DNA from: Clostridia bacterium | Lineage (GTDB): Bacteria > Bacillota_A > Clostridia > Oscillospirales > Acutalibacteraceae | Direction of reading: 5' to 3' | Assembly (NCBI GenBank): GCA_017445685.1 | Contig: JAFSTS010000312.1 | Span: forward strand, 1 to 8,234 | DNA length: 8,234 nt | Part shown: piece by piece, positions 1 to 5,855 of the stretch | How positions within the stretch are numbered: the stretch's first letter is position 1 | Layout of the letters: every line of letters starts with the position of its first letter | Notes under the pieces: generated by a model | What the model was told of the DNA's origin: nothing | The model's database searches: none | Seen by the model: only the letters and a program-made list of their open reading frames with translations | Translations under genes and position numbers: made by a program

Positions 1-84
1 GTTTTACCTGCGGATAACAATCATTTTGACTTTTGTTAAACTGCGCGAAAAACAATATAACTCGCCTAAGGCGAATATATAACT

Positions 85-123
85 GAAAGAGCCGTGATTT
101 GTTTGAAAAATCACGGCTCTTTC
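85..123 (-). terminator. Hairpin terminator after tRNA-Arg/mntP
   Basis: A 16-bp perfect inverted repeat (85-100 with 108-123) encloses a 7-nt loop. It begins 1 nt beyond the encoded CCA of the tRNA on the minus strand. The ascending arm starts GAAAGAG and the descending arm ends CTCTTTC, so the U-rich stretch lies partly within the stem and the sequence after it (AGTTATAT) is not a clean U-tract. It most probably ends the mntP-tRNA transcript; the symmetry would also let it act on plus-strand transcription. Confidence 0.65.
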
Positions 124-124
124 A

Positions 125-201
125 TGGCCTGCCCGAAGGGATTCGAACCCCCGATCTTCAGAATCGGAATCTGCTGCGTAATCCAACTGCGCCACGGGCA
201 G
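125..201 (-). tRNA. tRNA-Arg (anticodon CCG)
   Basis: The minus strand folds into a full cloverleaf. The acceptor stem CTGCCCG/CGGGCAG has 7 perfect pairs, followed by discriminator G and an encoded CCA (125-127). The D-stem is GCG/CGC with GG in the loop. The anticodon loop TTCCGAT places CCG at 165-167, which reads CGG (Arg). The T-loop is TTCGAAT. Weak points are a G-A mismatch at the top of the anticodon stem (27-43) and two G-U pairs in the T-stem. The gene starts 7 nt after the mntP stop codon on the same strand, so it may be co-transcribed with mntP; a weak internal promoter (TTGTTG, 17 nt, TAATTT, at 206-234) overlaps the mntP 3' end. The CGG-reading isoacceptor is usually a minor one in low-GC Firmicutes. 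Confidence 0.95.
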
Positions 202-208
202 ATATAAA

Positions 209-781
209 TTATTTAAAGAAAATATGTTCAACAAGTATTCTTGCTCCGAGAATTATCAAAATCAGACCGCCGATAAATTCAGCCTTGGATTTATACTTTG
301 AGCCAAATTTGTTGCCGATCTTTACGCCAAGGGCTGATAGCAGAAATGTTGTTACTCCAATGACGCAAACACAGAAAATCAGGCGTTTTATTCCAATCCC
401 AAGCGTCGCAAGGGGAGCTACGCCGACAGCCAGAGCGTCAATACTAGTCGCTACGGCGAGAGGGAGCATGACAAAAAATGAGAGTGAAGCGTCGGCGTCG
501 TCTTCGTCTTTTGAAAAGGATTCCCTGATCATATTAGCGCCGATGATCGCCAGAAGAATAAACGCGACCCAGTGGTCAAACCTCTCGATATATTTAACAA
601 AAGATGAGCCGAGGAAATAACCTGTCGCAGGCATGAGAGACTGAAAAAGTCCAAACCAAAGTCCGACGATGATACTGCTTTTTATGGAAAACTTTTTTTC
701 GGCAAGTCCTTTACAGACCGCAACTGAAAAGGCGTCGGCGGAAAGACCGAGCGCAAGAAGAAAAATTTCAAGAAAATTCAT
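209..781 (-). CDS. mntP: Manganese efflux pump MntP
   Basis: The 190-aa product matches the MntP (DUF204) family in length (usually about 180-190 aa) and pattern. It is an internally duplicated, six-helix inner-membrane protein that exports Mn(II) and protects against manganese toxicity. The two family signature segments are visible: LGLSADAFSVAVCKG near residues 11-25 and AVATSIDALAVGVA near 109-122, each with the conserved membrane-embedded aspartate (D16 and D115). A charged loop rich in D/E/K (about 86-98) separates the two halves. The ATG is preceded by AGGTG (792-796) at about 10 nt. A strong promoter lies at 817-845, so the leader from that promoter is only about 30 nt, too short for the yybP-ykoY manganese riboswitch that controls many relatives. 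The gene is divergent from the phage-like cassette and is followed by tRNA-Arg. It appears intact. Confidence 0.95.
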   Translation of the reverse strand: MNFLEIFLLALGLSADAFSVAVCKGLAEKKFSIKSSIIVGLWFGLFQSLMPATGYFLGSSFVKYIERFDHWVAFILLAIIGANMIRESFSKDEDDADASLSFFVMLPLAVATSIDALAVGVAPLATLGIGIKRLIFCVCVIGVTTFLLSALGVKIGNKFGSKYKSKAEFIGGLILIILGARILVEHIFFK

Positions 782-816
782 AGCTTAACTGCACCTGAAT
801 CAAAGTTTACTCAGAT

Positions 817-845
817 ATTGTATCACAGCCGCACGGTGTTTTCAA
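817..845 (-). promoter_or_regulatory. Promoter for mntP
   Basis: Reading the minus strand, -35 TTGAAA (840-845) is separated by 17 nt from -10 TACAAT (817-822), which is preceded by TGN as in an extended -10 element. Transcription would start near 810, about 29 nt upstream of the mntP ATG. Confidence 0.8.
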
Positions 846-888
846 GAAAAAATTGTTTTTTAATGAAAAAGTCTTATCTTTCGACACA

Positions 889-917
889 TTTAAAAAATCC
901 AAAAAAAATCTTGTCAA
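889..917 (-). promoter_or_regulatory. Possible second, distal minus-strand promoter
   Basis: On the minus strand a perfect TTGACA (912-917) is followed after 17 nt by TTTAAA (889-894). A small inverted repeat (TCAAG, CCCC, CTTGA; 914-927) overlaps the -35 box and could bind a regulator. Transcription from here would give mntP a leader of about 100 nt. The A/T runs in this region make chance matches likely. Confidence 0.35.
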
Positions 918-968
918 GCCCCCTTGATGAGCAAAGTACGATTATTGGAACAGAGGCAGGACAAGCAG

Positions 969-997
969 TTGATTTTTAAAAAATATGCGTCTATAAT
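969..997 (+). promoter_or_regulatory. Promoter of the phage-derived cassette
   Basis: TTGATT (969-974), a 17-nt spacer and a perfect TATAAT (992-997) form a good housekeeping-sigma promoter. Its start point is expected near 1003-1004. It is the only convincing plus-strand promoter upstream of the seven-gene cassette, and the start point sits at the edge of the LexA-like palindrome. Confidence 0.8.
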
Positions 998-1003
998 AAA
1001 AAG

Positions 1004-1029
1004 CGTAACAGAACAAATGTTCGGTTACG
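1004..1029. promoter_or_regulatory. LexA-like SOS box within an extended palindrome
   Basis: Two 11-bp arms, CGTAACAGAAC (1004-1014) and GTTCGGTTACG (1019-1029), form an inverted repeat with one mismatch around AAAT. The core at 1010-1023 reads AGAAC, AAAT, GTTCG. The Gram-positive LexA/DinR consensus is CGAAC-N4-GTTCG, so 9 of 10 fixed bases match. The site lies at the predicted transcription start, where a bound repressor would block the promoter. Alternatives are a self-operator for the first gene's product or a 5' stabilising RNA hairpin, because the palindrome extends beyond the usual LexA footprint. Confidence 0.65.
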
Positions 1030-1047
1030 AAGAAAGAAGGTGAAAAA

Positions 1048-1656
1048 TTGACTGTAACGCCAATGGAAATGGATATCCTCGGCAGAAACGAGGATTACTT
1101 CGATGATGGACTCGTTGAGAGCAGAAGGGAATATATTTCGAGAAAACGCAAGGCTGATCTTGTGAAGGTCGTTTCTAAAGTTCTTGAAGAAAAGCTGAGC
1201 GACGAAGAGAGAAAGGTTCTTATCGGCATGACTGTTGAAAAAAAGACGGCGGAATACTTTTGCCGCGAGATGAACACAAACTCTTCTTATGTTTACAGGC
1301 TTCGCGATAAAGCTGAGAAAAAAGTCCGTGAAATCATGAAATATGTTTTGTTCTATCGAAACACCTGTGAAGATCATACGATATCTCCAATTGAGTTTAA
1401 AAGCACGCTGGCTTTGGCTGACGCTTATTTGTCTGACGGAAAGTCCATTGTCCACCGTCTGAGAAAGCTGATGGCGAAGGATTGTATTGATATTGATGTT
1501 CTTTACCATACACCGGGACTCAGCAGAAAATCAGTTGATGAGATATTTTATTTCCACCGGCTTCCGAATGCAAAGGAGATTTTGATCTTTTCAGATTTCT
1601 TTGGCGCGTCGGCGGATTATTTGTTAAAGGGGGACACGAAATGGAACAAAAATTGA
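1048..1656 (+). CDS. Regulator with sigma-region-4-like helix-turn-helix
   Basis: The 202-aa protein starts at TTG 1048, chosen because AAGGTG (1037-1042) ends 5 nt upstream; the next in-frame ATG (1063) has no such site. Residues about 36-100 resemble sigma factor region 4: an LSDEERKVL segment followed by a helix-turn-helix and the basic helix SSYVYRLRDKAEKKV, as in DNA-binding domains that contact -35 elements. No region 2 (core polymerase binding, -10 melting) is evident. Residues about 155-196 (PGLSRKSVDEIF, HRLP, FSDFFGASADYLLKG) look like the second half of an XRE/HTH_3 domain. It is first in the cassette, just behind the LexA-like box, a position that suits a positive regulator of late genes. 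It overlaps the next gene by 16 nt. Family-level identity is inferred from pattern; the exact family is not recognised. Confidence 0.75.
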   Translation: MTVTPMEMDILGRNEDYFDDGLVESRREYISRKRKADLVKVVSKVLEEKLSDEERKVLIGMTVEKKTAEYFCREMNTNSSYVYRLRDKAEKKVREIMKYVLFYRNTCEDHTISPIEFKSTLALADAYLSDGKSIVHRLRKLMAKDCIDIDVLYHTPGLSRKSVDEIFYFHRLPNAKEILIFSDFFGASADYLLKGDTKWNKN

Positions 1657-1868
1657 CGCTTTCTCAGCTTGGGTATGAATATCTTGCTCAGGCACAGCAG
1701 ATAGATGAAAAAATTAAAATTTACACACGGAGGTTAAACGACGCTGTAAAATCATTTGATCCTGACGAAATGATAAGACTTCGCCGGCTGCTCAAGCTTT
1801 TTTACGAGCAGAGAAGTGAAATGAGATACAACGGAAGACTTCTTATAAACTATTACGAAAAGGAATGA
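1641..1868 (+). CDS. Small helical protein of unknown function
   Basis: The 75-aa product is rich in charged and aromatic residues and has no membrane segment or signal peptide. Almost the whole length should be helical, with an acidic break (SFDPDEM, residues 38-44) between two amphipathic helices; the second is strongly basic (RLRRLLKLFYEQR). The ATG has an excellent site, AAAGGGGG (1626-1633), about 7 nt upstream and within the 3' end of the regulator gene, which it overlaps by 16 nt. Its own stop codon overlaps the start of the fibre gene (ATGA). I do not recognise a named family. Co-translation with the regulator suggests a partner of it, by analogy to the SigO-RsoA two-part sigma factor, but no region 2 signature is visible, so this is speculation. 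A fibre chaperone is another possibility. Confidence 0.75.
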   Translation: MEQKLTLSQLGYEYLAQAQQIDEKIKIYTRRLNDAVKSFDPDEMIRLRRLLKLFYEQRSEMRYNGRLLINYYEKE

Positions 1869-4630
1869 ACTATTTGGAAAATATTTACATAACAATGAAT
1901 GAAAACGGGGAGCTGACTTGTTCAGATCCAAACGGGGGATATATTGAGGAAATGAAGGCGAGACAGCTTGTGATCTCGGTCAGCAGTTTTTTCAGATCCT
2001 CCGTTATTTCATATTTTACCATCAGCTTTGAGCCGTATGGTCTCGGCAAAAAAATCGTAACAGACAACATCTACAAAAGCTCAAATACAGGCGATGCAAA
2101 ATATACTGCGCTGACAGGAACGATCACTTGTCCGATTTATGATTACATCGCTGTTTCTCCGAAGGTTTCCATGCAGATCGACGGCTACGAAACAGATGAA
2201 AATGATAATATTTGCGCGATATATAAATCGGGTATACTCGATTTGCATTTTTCGGAGTCCCTTGTCGGAGATAAAATAATTCCCGACACAACAAATGCAC
2301 AGCAAAAACTTGATGAAAAGATTTCTTCCATGATCAGCGAAGAGCTCAATGCGCTTGTCGTATCTTCTCAGCAGATAGCTAACTCAGCAGTCACTAATGG
2401 CAAAATTGCTTCCGGGGCTGTATCCGCTGATAAAATCTCCAACAGTGCAGTTACATCTTTGAAAATTGCCGAAAATGCAGTTATCAATTCAAGAATAGCA
2501 GACGGCTCGATATCCGCCGGGAAAATTGCAGACAGTGCCGTTGAGACTTCTAAAATCAAAGGTTATGCCGTCACTGACGCCAAGCTTGCTTCTGAGGCTG
2601 TTACAACGGCAAAAATCAAGGATAAAGCTATTCTTTCGGGCAAAATTGCCGACGGACAGGTTAAGACGATAAATATCGCTGACGAAGCCGTCACGGAAGA
2701 GAAGCTTGGGAATGCTGCTGTGACAGAGGGAAAGATCAAAAATGCAGCAGTGACAGTCAACAAAATTGCGTCCAATGCCGTAACGACTTCGAAGATAAAC
2801 GACGGAGCTGTTTTGCGAAACAAGCTCGGAGACGGACAGGTTTCAACCGCAAAGCTTGAAAACGGCGCTGTCACTGAGGACAAGCTATCATCGGGGGCTG
2901 TCACAACTGCAAAAATCGGTACGGCTCAGGTGACCGAAGCAAAGCTTTCGACCGAAGTTCAGGAAAAGCTAAATTCAATTCCCGATCTGTCTGAGCTTGA
3001 TATCGGGTCTTTAAACGATGGTGAGTTTGCTGTTCATTACCCGCTGCAGGGCAAAAAGCTTTCGATCATCGGCGACAGTATTTCGACTTTTGAAGGATAC
3101 GTTCCGTCGGGATATTCCCATTTTTATCCTCAGCAAAACAATGACATCACTTCCGTCAATCAGACTTGGTGGAAGCAGCTTGCAAACGAAACAAAACTGA
3201 CTATCCTGAAAAACTGCTCATGGAGCGGCTCGTTTGTCACCAATGACCCCAATAATCCGATATCAACGGCAAAATGCGCAAGCACAGACGCAAGAATAAA
3301 CGATCTTGCAGACGGAAACACAACGCCTGATATTGTCATCTGTCAGATCGGAGTCAACGATTTCAGATATAATTCAGAAGACAGCGATTCAAGATTGATC
3401 CCTCTCGGAAGCTATGACGGAACAACAGTGCTTCCTGCCGAAGCGAATATTTCGACTTTCAGCGAAGCTTACGGCTTAATGCTCAAAAAAGTCATGTCGA
3501 CTTACCCGAATGCAAAAGTTTACTGCTGCACACTTCTTGAAGCCGGCAGTGTAAGCTTTGACAGCAACGACTCAGGCGAAAAGATTTTTCCCTGCGTCAG
3601 AGGTGAGGACGGAGCTTCTCTTGCTTCCTTCAACGACCGTATCAGAACGCTTGCTAAAAACATGGGCGCAAAGCTCATTGATCTGCACGACTGCGGGATC
3701 AACTATTGGAATCTTACGACATACACGCACGACAAAGTCCATCCGAATGCCGACGGCGCAAAGCTTCTAAAAGACAAAATCAAGTCTGAGCTTCTCAGCG
3801 GAACGATCACCCTTGCAGATGTGTCGGATAACGAGGTTATCCCGTCAAACTATGTGACAACAGACACAGCGCAGACTGTTTCGGGAACAAAAACATTTAC
3901 CGGCAATAATGGAAATCTGTCCATCGAAAACGGTGAGATAAGCGGAAGTCCGTTGTCAAAAGCAAGTCATATTCAGCCGTCGCAAGTCTCTGTCCACGAA
4001 TTGGAAGGCAGCAATGCTTCCGACTTAAAGACTCACCATACAAAGCTTGACGGCAAGAACGGATTTGTTCATCAAATATCAGACTTGTCAACGGGCAATG
4101 ATTTCAGCGGCTCGATGGTAACGAGCGTAAACAACGGCTCGCCGGAAACGAAAATCGTTCTGAAAAAGGGATCGAATCAATCCTGCGAATACAAGCTGCC
4201 GGGTTTCTCAGCCGGAGCTTCAAAAACTCTTGTAACAGTTGATGAAATACCGACTGCATTGTCAGATTTGACAGATGACTTGGGCAGCAGCCCGACACAC
4301 ACGCATAGTCAATATTTGACTTCTTACAATGAATTTGTCGTAACATATACCCAGATAAACGGCGCATGGACGGCAGATAAGACATATTCGGAAATGTTGG
4401 CGGCATATAACGCCGGGAAGACACTCATGGCAAAAGCAGTATTAAATCAGCAGGGCTTAACAGCTCATTTGGAAATGCGTTTAAATCTGTATATTGAAAA
4501 CTCTGCGTTTGGTTTCAGCACCTATACTGTAGACATTTTCACAGGTGTTATGACTGTTATTGATATTGCGCACAGTTCCGTTGACGGAGTCGGTATGATA
4601 ATGACAACATTTAACGGCACGATAAATTAA
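1865..4630 (+). CDS. Tail-fibre-like protein with SGNH esterase domain
   Basis: The 921-aa product is a mosaic phage-type fibre. Residues 1-150 resemble the beta-rich N-terminal attachment domain of BppU-like baseplate proteins. Residues about 141-172 form a helix. Residues 173-362 are 19 decapeptide repeats. Residues about 397-645 are an SGNH/GDSL hydrolase: IIGDSIS gives the nucleophile S405, WSGS a block II glycine near 455, IGVND the block III N498, and HDKVHP the D623/H626 pair, so all catalytic positions are present. After this come the fibre motif YVTTDTAQTVSGTKTFTG (663-680), a THTHSQYL segment (811-818) and a C-terminal, probably receptor-binding, domain. Such domains usually remove acetyl groups from surface polysaccharides. 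The ATG overlaps the previous stop; its AAAGG is too close to act normally, so translation is probably coupled. There is no signal peptide, so release would need lysis, holin action or a particle. Confidence 0.9.
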   Translation: MNYLENIYITMNENGELTCSDPNGGYIEEMKARQLVISVSSFFRSSVISYFTISFEPYGLGKKIVTDNIYKSSNTGDAKYTALTGTITCPIYDYIAVSPKVSMQIDGYETDENDNICAIYKSGILDLHFSESLVGDKIIPDTTNAQQKLDEKISSMISEELNALVVSSQQIANSAVTNGKIASGAVSADKISNSAVTSLKIAENAVINSRIADGSISAGKIADSAVETSKIKGYAVTDAKLASEAVTTAKIKDKAILSGKIADGQVKTINIADEAVTEEKLGNAAVTEGKIKNAAVTVNKIASNAVTTSKINDGAVLRNKLGDGQVSTAKLENGAVTEDKLSSGAVTTAKIGTAQVTEAKLSTEVQEKLNSIPDLSELDIGSLNDGEFAVHYPLQGKKLSIIGDSISTFEGYVPSGYSHFYPQQNNDITSVNQTWWKQLANETKLTILKNCSWSGSFVTNDPNNPISTAKCASTDARINDLADGNTTPDIVICQIGVNDFRYNSEDSDSRLIPLGSYDGTTVLPAEANISTFSEAYGLMLKKVMSTYPNAKVYCCTLLEAGSVSFDSNDSGEKIFPCVRGEDGASLASFNDRIRTLAKNMGAKLIDLHDCGINYWNLTTYTHDKVHPNADGAKLLKDKIKSELLSGTITLADVSDNEVIPSNYVTTDTAQTVSGTKTFTGNNGNLSIENGEISGSPLSKASHIQPSQVSVHELEGSNASDLKTHHTKLDGKNGFVHQISDLSTGNDFSGSMVTSVNNGSPETKIVLKKGSNQSCEYKLPGFSAGASKTLVTVDEIPTALSDLTDDLGSSPTHTHSQYLTSYNEFVVTYTQINGAWTADKTYSEMLAAYNAGKTLMAKAVLNQQGLTAHLEMRLNLYIENSAFGFSTYTVDIFTGVMTVIDIAHSSVDGVGMIMTTFNGTIN
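2381..2950 (+). repeat. 19 tandem decapeptide repeats (30-bp period) in the fibre gene
   Basis: The encoded protein (residues 173-362) repeats every 10 residues on the pattern x-x-A-V-T-x-x-K-I-x, for example SGAVSADKIS and NAAVTVNKIA, with I/L alternating at position 9. Nineteen units follow each other with no insertion or deletion. The DNA copies differ considerably in codons and in the variable positions, so this is an old, selected array and not a recent slippage product. Repeats of this type are typical of trimeric, rod-forming shaft regions of phage fibres. Confidence 0.9.
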
Positions 4631-4649
4631 AAGCAGGGAGTTGAAAAAA

Positions 4650-5459
4650 ATGAGTAACAGCAGTCTCGTTAGTTATACAAAACTGAGCCCGTGTCATTCG
4701 GGCAAAAGAACACACAGCATTGACCGTATCACTCCACACTGCGTAGTCGGACAGGCTTCAGTAGAAGGTCTTGGAAGTCTGTTTTCGCAGCAGTCAAGAC
4801 AGGTTTCCTGCAACTACGGCATAGGAGCAGACGGCAGAGTCGGAATGTATGTTGAAGAAAAAAACAGGTCTTGGTGTTCTTCTTCAAACGCAAACGATCA
4901 GAGAGCAGTCACTATAGAATGTGCATCGGACGCAACAGCACCTTACGCGTTCAAGGATGTTGTTTATCAGAAGCTCATTACTTTGTGCGTTGATATCTGC
5001 AAGCGAAACGGCAAAACAAAGCTCCTGTGGCTCGGTGACAAGGATAAAACGCTTAACTACACGCCGAAATCTGATGAGATGGTGCTGACCGTCCACAGAT
5101 GGTTTGCGAACAAGTCGTGTCCCGGTGATTGGATGTATGCAAGGATGGGCGAGCTTGCAACGAAAGTTACAGAAAAACTTGATGAAAAGAAAAGTGACAT
5201 AACGCTTTTCAAAAAAGACGGCAAGTGGCTTTATATGCCGAATGGTACTGTTGACAAAACATACATCGGACTTGCAAAGAATGAATTTGGCTGGTGGTTT
5301 GTAAAGAACGGCACAATCGACTTTACATACACAGGTCTTGCTGAAAACAAGTATGGCTGGTGGTATGTCACAAAAGGCAAGCTTGATACAAGCTTTAGCG
5401 GAACGGCAACCGTCAAATCAGGCGCTTGGAAAGTAAAGAACGGAAAAGCCGTTGAATGA
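4650..5459 (+). CDS. N-acetylmuramoyl-L-alanine amidase (endolysin) with wall-binding repeats
   Basis: The 269-aa protein is an Amidase_2 (T7 lysozyme/PGRP) zinc enzyme that cuts the bond between MurNAc and the stem peptide. The ligand set is visible: H30 (ITPHCVVG), H149 (VHRWF) and C157 (KSCPG). H149 and C157 are 8 residues apart, as in T7 lysozyme (H122, C130), and K155 and Y56 match its catalytic lysine and tyrosine. After a linker (about 172-186), residues 190-269 hold three units of about 22 residues plus a partial one, each built around GWW or GKW, VKNG and YTGLA-like elements, resembling choline-binding/CW-type wall-anchoring repeats. The start ATG 4650 is preceded by AGGGAG (4635-4640); the in-frame TTG at 4641 abuts that site and is less likely. 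No signal peptide is present, so export through a holin is expected. Confidence 0.93.
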   Translation: MSNSSLVSYTKLSPCHSGKRTHSIDRITPHCVVGQASVEGLGSLFSQQSRQVSCNYGIGADGRVGMYVEEKNRSWCSSSNANDQRAVTIECASDATAPYAFKDVVYQKLITLCVDICKRNGKTKLLWLGDKDKTLNYTPKSDEMVLTVHRWFANKSCPGDWMYARMGELATKVTEKLDEKKSDITLFKKDGKWLYMPNGTVDKTYIGLAKNEFGWWFVKNGTIDFTYTGLAENKYGWWYVTKGKLDTSFSGTATVKSGAWKVKNGKAVE

Positions 5460-5469
5460 AGGTGAGAAC

Positions 5470-5763
5470 ATGATAATTCCTGAATTTATTAAATGGCTTG
5501 TGCCTTTTGTCTGCGGCGCAGTAATATCGGCGCTTGTAGCACACTTCAAAAAGAAATCAGCTCTTGAGGACGGAGTGCAGTGCCTTTTAAGAGCCGAGAT
5601 AATCAAAGCGCACGACAAATACACCGAGCGCGGATATTGCCCTGTAGCGATGAAAGAGGCATTGTCCAAAGAGTATAACGCATACCATAACCTCGGCGGA
5701 AACGATGTCGCGACAGGTATGTATGAAGAACTTATGAAATTGCCAAAGGAGAAACAAGTATGA
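5470..5763 (+). CDS. Small membrane-anchored phage lysis-module protein
   Basis: The 97-aa product has one hydrophobic N-terminal segment (residues about 6-26), followed by KKK and a soluble, charged helical domain. That domain carries a recognisable pattern shared by small proteins next to holins in many Firmicutes phages: LEDGVQCLLRAEII, ERGY, and YNAYHNLGGND near residues 69-79. Such proteins are often annotated as holins, but only one membrane segment is present and the function is not established. The ATG at 5470 follows AAGGTGAG (5459-5466); an upstream TTG (5452) would overlap the amidase gene but lacks a site. The last codons overlap the next small gene by 4 nt. The topology predicts a cytoplasmic C-terminal domain by the positive-inside rule. 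Confidence 0.8.
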   Translation: MIIPEFIKWLVPFVCGAVISALVAHFKKKSALEDGVQCLLRAEIIKAHDKYTERGYCPVAMKEALSKEYNAYHNLGGNDVATGMYEELMKLPKEKQV

Positions 5764-5855
5764 AAATTCTGATCTATCCCGTATTAAGAGGATTTATTTT
5801 CAACATATTTTTGCCGCTGTGGCATTTAATGATAATGATGGGGGAACTCAAATGA
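5760..5855 (+). CDS. 31-residue membrane peptide in the lysis module
   Basis: A short reading frame starts at ATG 5760, overlapping the previous stop (ATGA), with AAAGGAG (about 5746-5752) 8 nt upstream. It ends at TGA 5853-5855, which overlaps the next ATG in the same way. The peptide begins MKILIYPVLRGF and is hydrophobic over residues about 3-28 with K/R at the start and K at the end, so it could form a single membrane helix. The strong site and the double ATGA overlap argue for real translation. It might be an antiholin, a holin partner, or simply a coupling peptide that delivers ribosomes to the holin start. I know no named family for it. Confidence 0.65.
   Translation: MKILIYPVLRGFIFNIFLPLWHLMIMMGELK

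Noticed and set aside
99..620. Plus-strand open frame of 173 codons across the tRNA and mntP.
   Set aside because: It runs antisense through a clear tRNA and a clear mntP gene, and has no ribosome binding site or family resemblance.
782..1003. A yybP-ykoY-type manganese riboswitch upstream of mntP.
   Set aside because: The main promoter leaves a leader of only about 29 nt, and I see none of the paired elements of that class even from the distal candidate promoter.
991..1509. A long minus-strand open frame opposite the regulator gene.
   Set aside because: It lies antisense to a gene with a promoter, ribosome binding site and recognisable domain, and its product shows no family features.
2563..2904. 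Minus-strand open frame across the decapeptide repeats.
   Set aside because: It is a by-product of the 30-bp repeat, whose antisense lacks stops; the repetitive product resembles no known protein.
2381..2950. Possible CRISPR array because of regularly spaced repeats.
   Set aside because: The period is 30 bp with no separate spacers, the array is fully in frame within the fibre gene, and similarity is at the protein level.
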